Assembly: GCA_036346205.1 (NCBI GenBank) | Contig: JARFJB010000889.1 | Coordinates: 338,501 to 402,500, forward strand | DNA: 64,000 nucleotides | Reading direction: 5' to 3' | Origin: Vesta saturnalis | Taxonomy: Eukaryota; Arthropoda; Insecta; Coleoptera; Lampyridae | Shown: in pieces, positions 50,295 to 63,444 of the stretch | How the letters are laid out: the number at the start of each line of letters is the position of its first letter | Position numbering within the stretch: position 1 is the stretch's first letter | Made by a program: the position numbers and the translations under genes | The notes under the pieces: model-generated | The model's database searches: none | Seen by the model: the letters and a program-made list of their open reading frames with translations, nothing else | Told to the model about the DNA's origin: nothing

Positions 50295-52154
50295 TACACA
50301 ATGAGTTATAGAGATACTTCTTCAATGATTATTGAAAAATTCAGATTTTCAGTAAACATTCTTCGGAACGCCGAATGGTGAAACATATCTCATAGTCATG
50401 TATGTCTAAAATTTAAATTCCACAATACTTATGCTTACTTTAATTCTAGATTTTTATTTAGACTAATAATTTCCCAAAAGATGTGTAGAAATTGCACAGT
50501 AGTGAGTGGTATTTTCTTTGCAAATATTAACGGTAATGACAGTTTAGTGAAGCCAGTTAAATATTTTTTAACCACATTCACACGGTTTGTAAAAATTAAA
50601 ATTTTAATGAATCCAGTAAACGTTTATAATCTATTATGTCTGTTTTTACTATAAGTAATTATTTAATTACAATTGTAATTAAAAATATGTTTAATTTGTA
50701 TTGACCAAAATGCAGGTGTTAAATTAGTGTCTAAATTTTTTTGGAAAGGTTTTCTGTAAATTGACATTCTAATTATACCATTATTTCCGAGGAAATAGTT
50801 TTGTAAGCACGTTTTTTGAGATAATAAATCGGCAGTGGCACTATAAGCACGTATAAAACGAAAAGATATAACTGCAATAAAATAATTTTTATGGAAAACT
50901 GACAAATCTCATCACGTAATAGGGAAAACGTGTATAATTATCGATATGAACGTATCTGTTTAAAATCTTGAAGTAATTAAGGCCGTATACGTATAACTTC
51001 TAATTTTTGAGACGAACATCTGTAGCGTTAAAGACGCTTTGATCTTTATTCAAAAACAGTCAGGCGGTGTTGGCATTTGAGCTACTTTACATGATAATTG
51101 TGCAAAAGCTGCAAATATTTTAAATCAAATTCGTTGTTATACGAACAAATCGCGATTACTAAATAGACAGGCCACCTGTTGAACTCGCCTAAGATGGGTA
51201 CGTCGGCTGTAAGAGGTAATGTAGCTGAAAGAATACTTCAAAGACCTTATACTTACCATACAATAAAACACAATCGATAAAAAACATAACTGGCGCCATT
51301 GTAATCTGAATTTTTCGGTAAAATTCTTGAATGGTCAAAAGATAAATGAGTACTCTATTCTCAACATATACTTCGGAAAGTTAATTTTCAACGTACTTTA
51401 ATTGTGTTTGAAATAATAAATAAGTCGTCACTCACTAAATTTTGAAAGAACCAAAGTTTTAAATATTTGCGACGCTCTTTTAAAGAAAATAAAGTAATCC
51501 CTTGCTCTAACCATGCGATAACTTATTAATCTTACAATGTAGGTACCAAATGCGATCGTGTTTAAAAATCAAAGGTACTTTAATACGTTATTAATCCCAT
51601 AAACAAAAAGGATTACATTCCTTGCTGTTCAAACACTAAAAAAAAGAAAACAACAATCTCAAATCAATTGTAAATTTTTTTCGTAATTCGTGAGTTCTAA
51701 CAAACTGGCGTAGGGGGCTATCAATGTACACGAGTACGATGACCATAATACCAGCGGTCCATTTACGGCTTGGAAGCATAACACAATGTTTCCTTTCGGC
51801 TGCCGCCGCACTAAATGTTGCTTTGTGTAACGTAAGCTATCACAAGGAAGTTCACTTGTTCAATGTCCGCTTTAATTAATTTACATTATAGTACAAATAC
51901 ATTAGCAGTCTTTAAATTAAAGTACTTAATCTAGCAGTATTTTCTAATAAAGCAAAGTTCTCACTTTTAATGTCTGAGTGCATTTTGATTATAATTTAAA
52001 CTTTTATATCACCCTCTTATAAACAATTTAATACGTAACGGTTTTATTTTTACTAGCAAATTTAATACAACTATATATAACTTGCATTTAATTTGCCACT
52101 GTTCCTCAAATTTAACATAATGAATGGAATTCATTACATTAAACACGACTGTAC

Positions 52155-52157
<3 letters not shown>
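49351..52157. other. AT-rich intergenic sequence with one (TA)n tract (50229-50290)
   Basis: No supported gene. The 60-80 aa frames here lack domains, and the isoleucine/tyrosine frame at 50129-50311 runs through the TA tract. Confidence 0.45.

Positions 52158-52200
<43 letters not shown>
52158..52200. repeat. (TA)n tract at the left edge of the LTR element
   Basis: A TA tract immediately before the left LTR. A shorter TA tract (62411-62423) follows the right LTR, so the element split one TA microsatellite. Confidence 0.85.
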
Positions 52201-52202
<2 letters not shown>

Positions 52203-54674
52203 GATTAATTGGCTTTAATTTATTATTTATTTAAAATATTATTTAGCGAAAAATCGAATAAGGGGATAGGGTTCAAGTTTAGTATTGAATTTACTTTGAG
52301 GTGGAAGTATTTATTTTAACTTTAAATGTTATTAATGCACCAAACTAGCTCAGGGATCTCAATGGGGAAAGGGTTCAAGGATTTAGTTGAAGATAATATA
52401 TTTTTGTATAAGAAATATCCTATACTAAATTGAATTTGACGTATAAAATTTGGTCTGAATAAGTTTTGCTTTCTAACGCATGCGTTACTGACTTTAAGTG
52501 TAAAATAATTAAAACTGTCAAAAATGTCAAATAATTAAGAAATTTTAATGTTTGGATCAAAATGTGAAAATTTAGAAAAGAAAAGGAAATGATTTGCTTC
52601 TCAGGTGTTTACACAGGTAAATAATTGAAATTCTTAATTAATAACATATAACAAATATAGATTGCAGGAAATACCAATAACAGGGTTATAAAAATTTTAA
52701 AACTCACATATACAATCCTTCCTGTCGATTGAAAGATGTCTTCAAACTTCAGCTGGAGGCAGGCAATGTTCACTCGGATGTTGTTGTTACGAATATCCAA
52801 CTGCTATCTCGGTTCTCGAAGACACCAACCTCCAATCTTCAAGATGTTTTCTTTTCCAAAAACGGCAACCTCCAAACACTTATTTACTATGGTAACTTTT
52901 ATTAAAAATGGTTTTAAATCCTTATGACTGATATCGTTTAAAATGTATTATTAGTATCCAAGATTTTTATTAACACAATTTTATTTTAGTTACCGAAAAT
53001 ATAATATTTATTTAAGAGGAATTGTCCGGATAAATAAAACAACTTTTCACCAAATAAATATGGAATTTAATTTGGTATATCAGAATTATTTTAAATCGGA
53101 AAACATGAAAACAAATTTTCACAAAATCGTGACATCAATTAAACGTACAGCAATAATTTATTAACAACGACAGGTATCGGTGACCGAACTATTTAAATTT
53201 TGACCGAAGTTATAAAAACAAGTGCTCTCGAAATTATTCGTACCGTAAACTTTCTCGACGAAAATAAATTAGGTTATGTAAACACGAAATTAGCAACACT
53301 GTTTTAATCTTTTCACTTTTGAACAAAACTGGAGAGAGAATGACTTCCTGAGCTCTTGCTTTTATAGGTTTCTGGTTGCTACAGAAATTTCAATTTTTTT
53401 ACAGCCATATTGCAAAATTTACAATGAATGTGATTGGCTAATCAAAATTAAGAATTGTACAAAAATGGAATTTTGGCCGTAACTTTCTTATACATGGTCG
53501 GAAATGAAATTTAAAAGCAGAAATGAAAACTATGTGAAATTTCGAATAAAAGGACACCGAATAAGCAATAAATCCTACCACTAATAAACGAAACAACTTA
53601 ATCTAATCAAAATAAACTACTAACTATACACACTTACAAGCTACACTAAAATTACTTGCGAAAATGGAATTCTGAGGACAATTTACATAAGAAAACATAT
53701 CTTTTTAAATTCAAAACATTTAATTTAATGAAAATTTTAAGGTTTTTGTAAATTTGTCTAGAAATCACCTTAGATTTAGCAAATTTTTGCGGATAAAACG
53801 CTGTATCCTTATAAAAACTTATTTATATTGTGAAAGAACATCTATTATTTGCTTTAAGAGCAAAAACTAAATCTAATAATATGGAAAAAGTATAAAATTA
53901 TGTGAAAAATCTAAAATTTACAACGTAACCATACTTAAATTTTAAATATGAAATAAATTCATATTAAAAATGTTTTTAGCACTTAAAATGTTATGTTTAA
54001 GGTTTGTACAACTTGTCTTTATTGTTCACACTACTTATTTGCAATGCATAATGTTATTTAGTCTTGCATTGAAAATGTCTCATCGTCTAACACTGTTTTG
54101 GGATTTTTACACTATAAATTGTACGGCACTATAAATGTTTGTATGCCAAAATGTTCTAAATGTCTTTCTTGTTGTGAATCATTTATTATAAGTTTTGTCA
54201 CTAATTCACTAACAAAAATGTGTGCGAAAATTGTCTATACTATCCATATTATAACCCTTTTAACTAAATTTTTGTATTTCCTGCTTTTAAAAACTAAACA
54301 TACCTTATCCCTAACATAATCCTAACTACATAGTCCATGTTTAAACACCTGTGAAATGTCTACTTGCCAAATTAACTTTGAAAAATTGAATTTTATTGTA
54401 AAAATTGCACTACTAAAATGACTCTACGAAAATGGTGATATTTAACATCTTTGACAATTTTGGTAGCAACAAATTGCTTTTTATGATGAAACCAAACTTA
54501 GCAAAAGATATTCAGATCAATTTATACCAAATAAATTTATTTTAAACACATCGTGAACCAGATTTGTGTAAAATTGTGTCTCGCACTTGTCTCGAGCCAG
54601 AAATTACCCCTTTTTATGACCCAAATGTCATGTAAGCTGTCCGATACTTCTATTACCTCTTTCTAAACATCTCA
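52197..54674 (-). repeat. 3' LTR (left on + strand)
   Basis: Minus-strand LTR begins TGAGATGTTTAGAAAGAGG at 54674. It ends at about 52197 inside the (TA)n tract, where the expected terminal TGTA (as read on +) appears as TATA. Small frames inside (for example 54098-54319) are shared with the other LTR only because the DNA is repeated. Confidence 0.92.
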
Positions 54675-54687
54675 AATTCCCCAATTT
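54675..54687 (-). promoter_or_regulatory. Polypurine tract of the LTR element
   Basis: AAATTGGGGAATT on the minus strand lies directly upstream of the 3' LTR, the position where plus-strand DNA synthesis is primed. Short and interrupted by T, so only moderately convincing. Confidence 0.55.
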
Positions 54688-54747
54688 AAGAATGAAGATA
54701 TTTTTGTACAAGAAAATATTAAGTTCTTTAATTGACCTACCTATTAA

Positions 54748-57700
54748 AATTAAATTTTGAAATATGGATAAATCATGGAGATATGAAATTTACCTCTACT
54801 ACTACCATCCTTTATATTGACTAATTCATATGTAGTACCCCAAAACATTTTTTACCCTATACGGACCTTCATATGGTAGTAAGAGTTTTGCACACATTTT
54901 TCGTGCTCTATCTGCAACTGTTAAACGGCGTATGATTACTAAATCTCCTTCCTTAAATGTAACCTTCTTTTTAATTTTGGCAGAATGTTTCTTTTCATAA
55001 TTATCTAAAATCTTCCACAATCTTTCTTTGACTTCTTGGAGCAAATTTTCAACTTCAATTTCTTCTTCTTGTTGTCTCCAGGGTCTTTCTGGTATAATCT
55101 TTTTTATTAATGTTATCGGAGCTACCTGTGTTCTAACATTCGGTACTTCATTGATGCACTTCTCTATGACCTTAAGATACTTCACCCAAGCATTATGTTT
55201 CTCATACGTGAATATTCTTAAAAATTTAATCACTTCTTTGATATATCTCTCGGCTGGGTTGCCTTGAGGATGTCTGATCGAACAGAAATAGATCTTTATT
55301 CCCATCTCTTCGAACTTCTTTACAAATTTGGCAGTTCTGAAATATGTGGCATTGTCGGCTAATATAGCTTTTGGCTTTCCTGTTTCTTCCATGAATTTCT
55401 CGATAGAAATCGTAGCTTGTTTTGCTGTGCATTCCCTGCTAGGGTATAATTTTATAAATTTAGAAAAAATATCGACGATTACTAATATATTTTTATATCC
55501 GTTCTGACCAGGTACTAAATTTCCAATATAGTCAATTGCTATTATTTCTAATGGTTTACTCACTTTTATACTTTTGACAAGGTTGAAATTAGTGTGGTTC
55601 TTCTCTTTAGCTAATATGCAAAGCTCACATTTATTTATAATATTCTTGACATATGTTAAATCCTTCTTTGCATAGAAATTTTCTCTAAAAATTAACCAAG
55701 TTTTCCTAATTCCTAGATGTCCGTACGTTTTGTGTAAATCCGTTATGATAAATTTTGCTATATCTTCATTTACTACAACTAACTTTCCTGTATTAAAAAC
55801 TTTAATAATTCTATCATTCAAAATACAGTAATCCTTATATATTTCTTCTTTAGATTCCAAAATCTTCTTTTTAAGTTCTAAAAATTGCGTTGAATTTTGT
55901 AAATTTCTTAATTCTTGTGCCAAAAATGTAGGTTTAATTTGTTCAAATGCACATAAAACTCTATTTTCCTTAATGTCTATATTATCCTTCCTGCTTAACG
56001 CATCTGCTACCACATTATCCTTGCCTGGTCTATGAGATATGTCGAAATCATACTCCTGCAGAAGTAACGACCAATGGTACATCCTATGATTCTTAAAATT
56101 AGTTGTTTTCATAAAAGTTATTGCAGAGTTGTCAGTTTCAATTTTGAATTTGTTGCCTAATAGATAAAATTTTAATTTGTTTACTGCGTAAACAATGGCC
56201 AGTAGTTCCTTTTCTGCTGTAGTGTATTTGATCTCATGCACTTTTAAAATTCTCGAAAGAAAACAAATGGGTACTTCTTCGTCTCCTTGTTTTTGACATA
56301 ATTCTGCTGCTATTGCATAGAAAGATGCATCTGTCCTGAGTATAAATGGTAACTTAAAATTAGGGTGTCTTAAAATCATATTTGTAAATAAACTTTCCTT
56401 AATACTAATAAATGCTTCTTCTTTTCTTCTATCCCAACTCCAACGTACGTTTTTTCTTAACAAGTCTACCAAAGGAATAGATAATTCAGCATATCCGGAA
56501 ATGAACTTACGATAGTAATTAACTACCCTAAAAACCTCTCAACGTTCTTAAATTTTTAGGACGAGGATATTCTTTTATTTCGGCCAATCTACTATCATTT
56601 AGTTTTACTCCAGTCTGCCCTATTTCATAACCCAAGTACATGACTTCTCTCATAAAAAGTAACATTTTCTAAATTTAATTTTAAACCATTTGTGGCTAAA
56701 GCTTCCATGATTGTTTTGATGTGTAGACAGTGTTCTTCTTCGTTCTTACTAAATATTAGAATATCGTCTATGTAGTGCATACAGAAATGTTCGAATCTAT
56801 TTAAAATTTCTTGCATAGCTCTTACTAATGCAGCAGACGAAGAACTAAGTCCGAAAGGTACCACTTTAAATTGGTATATTTCTCCTTCGATACTAAACCC
56901 TGTGTACTTCCTACACGACTTTTCCAAAGGTATTAGCCAAAATGAATTCTTAAGGTCTAATTTAGTAAAGATCTTTTTCTCCCAAATTTTACTAAGGAGC
57001 ACGTCCATATTTTGTGGCGTTTCATATTGAGGTTTAGATCTGGAATTGAGCTTCCTTGCATCAAGGCACAGTCTAATGCTGTCATCCTTTTTCTTTACAA
57101 CAACCAACGGATTTAGATAACTGGTCTTTGATCTTTCTATGATACCGTTTTCTAGCATTTCATTAATTTCTCTTTTAACCTGCTCTCTTCTGGCGTAGGG
57201 AATAGGATATATTTTGTTATGGAACGGAGAATCGTCTGTCACTTCAATTTTATGTACATATTTACTTGCTACGCTAGGTTCTTCATTTATCAACACCAAA
57301 TTTTCTTGTATAATGTTTATAACTTCTTGCTTGTAACCAATGTGATTGATATCGAATTGCTCATCCTTTATAATTCTTTCCACCTTCAAATACTGGATAT
57401 GCGGTTTATATAAATTTAATCTTTTATTGTAGGGCTGTACCCAGTTTAATTCATCTTTACCAATTCTTATCTTCATATGTTGCGCATCGATAATCAATTT
57501 TAATTGCTTAATCAAATCCATTCCGATTATTAACTCCATTTTTAAATTGTTAGTTATAAACCATTGTGTTTGAAAAATCTGTTCCCCTACCTTAGCTTCA
57601 GTATGTAGCATCCTATTTATAGTGCTAAGCTTCTTATCCGTAGCTGCCATAACTTCTATTTTGTTTATTCTGATGATCTCATCTTTAAATAAATCGTTAT

Positions 57701-57860
57701 TCTCTACGATGATCTTTTCCTGTATTAATGAAATTTCTGATCCGGTATCAACTAATCCTAATAAATTTAAATTCTTAATTCTAATGTTAACGAAAGGTAA
57801 TAAAATGTTTGCAGTTTCTGGTTCTAAATTTTGTTCAATTTCTAAAAATTCCGTAGGATG
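54748..57860 (-). pseudogene. pol: pol polyprotein: protease, RT, RNase H, integrase
   Basis: Protease: LLGLVDTGSEISLI with catalytic DTG at 57741-57749. RT: DSIRLCLDARKLN, FTKLDLKNSFWLIPL and MHYIDDILIFSK (YIDD at 56763-56774). RNase H: LRTDASFYAIAAEL and TAEKELLAIVYAVNKLKFYL. Integrase: an HHCC zinc finger (H-x3-H before CELCILAK), then catalytic D in IDYIGNLV, D in LADNATYF and E in NPAERYIKEV. The C-terminal module PYEGPYRV is the GPY/F motif. Open segments are 57650-56625 (extending upstream in the same frame through DTG) and 56472-54826. Frame breaks occur near 56653 (T-run), 56540 (GTTTTTAG) and 54840 (G4), all single-base indels at homopolymers. The product would process Gag-Pol, copy the RNA and integrate cDNA. 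Confidence 0.93.
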
Positions 57861-58199
57861 TTGGTAGTTTGTCTTTACATTGTTGACAAGGAAGCTCGTA
57901 TTTAAAAATTTTGAACGGTGATCTTGTCAAAGTCCTTTTGTGTGTTCTTTTCTTCATCTTGGGATGCATGTACGATAGCATTGACCCAACTAATCCTTCC
58001 ACAACTCGGTTCCTCCTTCTCTTCTCGTACCTGGATGTTATTCACCCTCCTATTCTGATCATCCACGATCTCTTGGTATGGCCTTCTATTTTCTTTTTGC
58101 ATATCATTTCTACGATGATCCTTTCCTTCATTCTCTCTATTATTCTGATGTTCCGTTCATTATCCTTGGCTTGATTGTTGTAATTAAATCTGTTCCTAT

Positions 58200-59754
58200 C
58201 GTAGCCATTATTATATCCTCCTCGTCTTTGTTGGAAGTTGTTCTCTCTCTTCCCGATCTATAATTGCCTTCTCTATTGTTGCCATTTTGGAAATACTCTC
58301 TACGATTATCAGCACGATGATATTGATTTTGATAATCTCTCCTGTCATTTCCATAATTCCTATTATAATTGTCTCTCCTATTTTCCTCTCTTTCGTGCCT
58401 GTAATTATATTCCCTTCTGTCATTTCCATAATTCCTAGGGTTAAATTCTCTCTTTTCGTAACTGTTCTGATGCTGTTCGTATGCATCGTATCTTCTTAAA
58501 ATTGCAGTAGTGATGTTATATTATCTATATTTTGCAGAATAATGTTTTCTGCCACATTATTCTCCAGTTGCCTTGCTAAATATTGGACTATTTCTTGTTC
58601 ATTCATCGGTGGTGTGAAGTATCTTGCTATTTGGTATTTCTTCATCACATAAATCTCCCTCGAAGTGCCATAGTTTTTGTCATACTTCGCCCTTGAAAAT
58701 TCTTCCCTTATTACATTTTGTTGGACATCACTCCAATATTGTTTGGTAAATAATTCCTTGAAGTGCTTATAATCGGTACATTGCTCTTGTACTAAATTGT
58801 ACCATAGTTCGGCATTCCCTTTAAGCATCTTTCTCACCAAACGCATTCTTTGTTTATTGTCCTTAATGTCATTAAAATATTCTTCTATATTTTTCAAAAA
58901 TAGCATTGGCGATTCTTGCTTCTTTCCTTCAAATTTATATGGCATCTCTTGATTCCACATGCAATTTTCCCAGCCTATTTGAAAATTTCGAGGTGTTTCA
59001 CGTTCTTTCAACTCTTCTAGGTCATGATCGTACATTCTTAATTTATTGCAAATTTCCCCTATCTGTTTCTTGTTCTCATCCTTATTCTTATCCACCTGAA
59101 AACATATTTGTTCGTGGATGTCATGTATCCTTCCTACTCTATCATTTATTTCGTTAGAAGCCTCTTCTCTTAGACGGGTTTCAGTTCTAATATTCTTGTC
59201 CAACTTTCCTATCTTGTCATCTACCTCTTCCTTATTGTCGATAATCGTTCCCCATAACTTATCATTTTCTCGGTGCATGCTGTTGCTTAATTCTTCCTTC
59301 GTCTTCTCCATTTTATGTACTAACTTCTCTTTATCGTTCTCCCACTTATTCAGTTGTCTATCGATACTTTCTTGTAGCCGTCTCATATCCTCCTTCCTTT
59401 CTTCCTCTGCTTTTATTCTATTTTCTTCCGCTTCTTCCTATTTTCTTCAAGCTTGTTAAATTTTCTATTAATATTTTCCTCAGCTTTTATCCTATTTTCT
59501 TCAAGCTTGTTAAATTTACTGTCAATATTTTCTTCGGCCTTTTTTCTGTTTTCTTCAGCCTTGACTAACATGGCTACAATCATATCCACGTCTAAGCTTT
59601 TGCTTTCTCTCACTGGACTTCCCCCTTCTTGTTGTGTTTCAACATCCTTTTCAATATCCTCCATCTTTGTAACTAGATCCTGTTTTTTCTCTTTTACCTC
59701 AATATCTTTAGGTCCGTAAACTTTACCTGATCTAGTTACCCTACGATCTTGCAT
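58200..59754 (-). pseudogene. gag: gag: coiled-coil, capsid and basic nucleocapsid-like region
   Basis: Start MQDRRVTRSGK at 59754. The N-terminal ~110 residues contain repeated KAEEN..FNKLEENR units predicted to form a coiled coil. After a frame break near 59430 the main segment (59386-58496) continues as charged helix and then a capsid-like region (MLFLKNIEEYFNDIKDNKQR, then LVQEQCTDYKHFKELFTKQY). A further frame change near 58490 leads into an Arg/Asn/Tyr-rich tail (NYGNDRREYNY-type repeats, 58490-58210) that likely binds RNA. I see no CCHC knuckle. The spacer 58102-57902 joins to protease. Structural protein of the virus-like particle. Confidence 0.85.
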
Positions 59755-59921
59755 TCACTAGTCGTACTAACTAAATTTGCCCTTTTATAAAATCCTAACA
59801 CTAATAAACACAATAAACAATAACTAATAACAAATAACAATAACAATGAACGAAAAATGAAAAACTAAATATCTATAAAATTTTTTGTGCTTTTATATCC
59901 AAAACTTCAAACTAAATCGTG

Positions 59922-59937
59922 CCCACGTTGGGCGCCA
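59922..59937 (-). promoter_or_regulatory. Primer-binding site, tRNA-Lys type
   Basis: Minus-strand TGGCGCCCAACGTGGG is complementary to the 3' end of insect tRNA-Lys(CTT) including CCA, with 16 matching positions. It lies 6 nt inside the 5' LTR, the expected place. Confidence 0.85.
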
Positions 59938-59943
59938 ATAAAT

Positions 59944-62410
59944 TGTAATGATTAATTGGTTTAATTTATTATTTATTTAAATATTATTTGAAAAATCGAA
60001 TAATTCTCAATTTATAGTTCAAGTTTAGTATTGAATTTACTTTGATGGAAGTATTTATTTTAACTTTAAATGTTATTAATGCACCAAACTAGCTCAGGGA
60101 TCTCAATGGGGAAAGGGTTCAAGGATTTAGTTGAAGATAATATATTTTTGTATAAGAAATATCCTATACTAAATTGAATTTGACGTATAAAATTTGTTCT
60201 GAATAAGTTTTGCTTTCTAACGCATGCGTTACTGACTTTAAGTGAAAATAATTAAAACTGTCAAAAATGTCAAATAATTAAGAAATTTTAATGTTTGGAT
60301 CAAAATGTGAAAATTTAGAAAAGAAAAGGAAATGATTTGCTTCACAGGTGTTTACACAGGTAAATAATTGAAATTCTTAATTAATAACATATAACAAATA
60401 TAGATTGCAGGAAATACCAATAACAGGGTTATAAAAATTTTAAAACTCACATATACAATCCTTCCTGTCGATTGAATGATGTCTTCAAACTTCAGCTGGA
60501 GGCAGGCAATGTTTACTCGGATGTTGTTGTTACGAATATCCAACTGCTATCTCGGTTCTCGAAGACACCAACCTCCAATCTTCAAGATGTTTTCTTTCCA
60601 AAAACGGCAACCTCCAAACACTTATTTATTATGGTAACTTTTATTAAAATGGTTTTAAATCTTATGACTGATTTCGTTTAAAATGTATTATTAGTATCCA
60701 AGATTTTTATTAACACAATTTTATTTTAGTTACCGAAAATATAATATTTATTTAAGAGGAATTGTCCGGATAAATAAAACAACTTTTCACCAAATAAAAT
60801 GGAATTTAATTTGGTATATCAGAATTATTTTAAATCGGAAAACATGAAAACAAATTTTCACAAAATCGTGACATCAATTAATCGTACAGCAATAATTTAT
60901 TAACAACGACAGGTATCGGTGACCGAACTATTTAAATTTTGACCGAAGTTATAAAAACAAGTGCTCTCGAAATTATTCGTACCGTAAACTTTCTCGACGA
61001 AAATAAATTAGGTTATGTAAACACAAATTAGCAACACTGTTTTAATCTTTTCACTTTTTGAACAAAAACTGAGAGAGAATGACTTCCTGAGCTCTTGCTT
61101 TTATAGGTTTCTGGTTGCTACAGAAATTTCAATTTTTTACAGCCATATTGCAAAATTTACAATGAATGTGATTGGCTAATCAAAATTAAGAATTGTACAA
61201 AATGGAATTTTGGCCGTAACTTTCTTATACATGGTCGGAAATGAAATTTAAAAACAGAAATGAAAACTATGTGAAATTTCGAATAAAAGGACACCGAATA
61301 AGCAATAAATCCTACCACTAATAAACGAAACAACTTAATCTAATCAAAATAAGCTACTAACTATACACACTTACAAGCTACACTAAAATTACTTGCGAAA
61401 ATGGAATTCTGAGAACAATTTACATAAGAAAACATATCTTTTTAAATTCGAAACATTTAATTTAATGAAAATTTTAAGTTTTGTAAATTTGTCTAGAAAT
61501 CACCTTAGATTTAGCAAAATTTTGCGGATAAAACGCTGTATCCTTATAAAAACTTATTTATATTGTGAAAGAACATCTATTATTTGCTTTAAGAGCAAAA
61601 ACTAAATCTAATAATATGGAAAAAGTATAAAATTATGTGAAAAATCTAAAATTTACAACGTAACCATACTTAAATTTTAAATATGAAATAAATTCATATT
61701 AAAAAATGTTTTTAGCACTTAAAATGTTATGTTTAAGGTTTGTACAACTTGTCTTTATTGTTCACACTACTTATTTGCAATGCATAATGTTATTTAGTCT
61801 TGCATTGAAAATGTCTCATCGTCTAACACTGTTTTGGGATTTTTACACTATAAATTGTACGGCACTATAAATGTTTGTATGCCAAAATGTTCTAAATGTC
61901 TTTCTTGTTGTGAATCATTTATTATAAGTTTTGTCACTAATTCACTAACAAAAATGTGTGCGAAAATTGTCTATACTATCCATATTATAACCCTTTTAAC
62001 TAAATTTTTGTATTTCCTGCTTTTAAAAACTAAACATACCTTATCCCTAACATAATCCTAACTACATAGTCCATGTTTAAACACCTGTGAAATGTCTACT
62101 TGCCAAATTAACTTTGAAAAATTGAATTTTATTGTAAAAATTGCACTACTAAAATGACTCTACGAAAATGGTGATATTTAACATCTTTGACAATTTTGGT
62201 AGCAACAAATTGCTTTTTATGATGAAACCAAACTTAGCAAATGATATTCAGATCAATTTATACCAAATAAATTTATTTTAAACACATCGTGAACCAGATT
62301 TATGTAAAATTGTGTCTCGCACTTGTCTCGAGCCAGAAATTACCCCTTTTTATGACCCAAATGTCATGTAAGCTGTCCGATACTTCTATTACCTCTTTCT
62401 AAACATCTCA
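59944..62410 (-). repeat. 5' LTR (right on + strand)
   Basis: Minus-strand TGAGATGT...CATTACA, 2,467 bp. Compared with the other LTR it shows short homopolymer length differences and a local difference near 60003-60018 versus 52260-52273. It contains the promoter and polyadenylation signals of the element, which I cannot place with confidence. Confidence 0.93.
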
Positions 62411-62423
62411 ATATATATATATA

Positions 62424-62690
62424 CACAAAATATTTAAATCAAAATAACTATATTTCTTTTTTCTTTATATCGGTTACAAACAAACTCATATAAAAATTGA
62501 ACAATGTCTTATTTTCAACTCTTCCCCAGCACTAAAATCACCTTAGCACTCAAACATACAAATTAACAGTTTAATCCTTTACTAGGAAGCTTTTATTACT
62601 ATAATGCAAAGGTTAGGTGGAAGGAAGCATTCTCATAAATAGCAGCACATGATGTGCGTACACGCACTGACCAAGCCGCTATATGTGTAT
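62424..62690. other. AT-rich flank, nothing recognised
   Basis: Sequence to the right of the LTR element. No gene seen. Confidence 0.4.
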
Positions 62691-62714
62691 GAGGAAAACC
62701 CTCTGAAAAAACCT

Positions 62715-62795
62715 CGACGTAGTGGGACCGAACCTACACACAACACTGTAACCGGTAATGGTTACCATTTTGCGCCATTTGGATTCAGCCTATTG
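62715..62795 (-). repeat. Possible tRNA-derived SINE head
   Basis: On the minus strand ATGGCGCAAAATGG (box A-like) is followed about 40 nt later by GTAGGTTCGGTCCCACTAC, a box B-like T-arm with 4 of 5 stem pairs. The anticodon arm is not convincing. Could be a decayed tRNA-derived SINE unrelated to the 10.7/48.9 kb family. Confidence 0.35.
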
Positions 62796-63440
62796 AAAAA
62801 TTATGTCCAAGGTTAACAAAGCCGATTCCAATTATAACTTTCTGCCTGTTTATTCATGCCTTGAAAAGTCGATATTTTTCTACATTGACAATTTCTGAAC
62901 TACGACACTTTATTCAATAAATGTTCCCCTAAAGACCATTTAACCCTTTATTGGTGACATCCAAATTAATGCCACACATTTATTTTTACTTATACTCATA
63001 GTGACACGGAGTCTATCAGACCCCTCAATATACATAACTCACACACAAATACTATACTGTGCTACAACTTTAGCAAACATAAGCAGACTACTATCTAGGA
63101 AGGTATGGAGCTTGTTAATGGTAGTAGAAGTCACATGTCGAAACAAAACGGGAGGAGTTGATCCTCCATGTCGCAAGTTAAGGGTTAATGTAATTTAAAT
63201 TTAACAGAAACCTGTCCAACATAAAAAAACAGTTCATCCTTCCAACTTCTTAAATATTTTCCATTGTACGATATGCAGTAAATCTAGTCTTTACGAAACA
63301 ACTTCCAAGACCAAATCTACCAATGACTTTTCTTATATCTTTTACACGACTCGAAAATTTACATAATGCAGAAAAAGAAAACATAGGCTACCTAAAATAT
63401 ACAGTAGCTGAAAATCTTCCTCATTTTCCATTTAAAAATA
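62796..63440. other. Intergenic sequence, nothing recognised
   Basis: The 65 aa frame at 63001-63198 has no domain. No transposon end seen. Confidence 0.4.
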
Positions 63441-63444
63441 AATT

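Larger units (their letters stand above)
52197..62410 (-). mobile_element. Complete Ty3/gypsy-type LTR retrotransposon
   Basis: About 10.2 kb. It has two 2.47 kb LTRs in direct orientation, and a 5.27 kb interior with PBS, gag, protease, reverse transcriptase, RNase H and integrase in that order on the minus strand. PR-RT-RH-IN order with a GPY/F-type integrase tail is diagnostic for Ty3/gypsy (Metaviridae). No envelope gene is seen between pol and the 3' LTR. LTRs differ by a modest number of small indels and substitutions, so the insertion is fairly recent. The target was a (TA)n tract. Confidence 0.95.

Noticed and set aside
54098..54319. 73 aa protein conserved at 61834-62055
   Set aside because: Both copies lie in the two LTRs, so the conservation is that of the LTR.
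54675..54826. Envelope gene between pol and the 3' LTR
   Set aside because: The space is filled by the frame-shifted end of integrase and the polypurine tract; no room for env.
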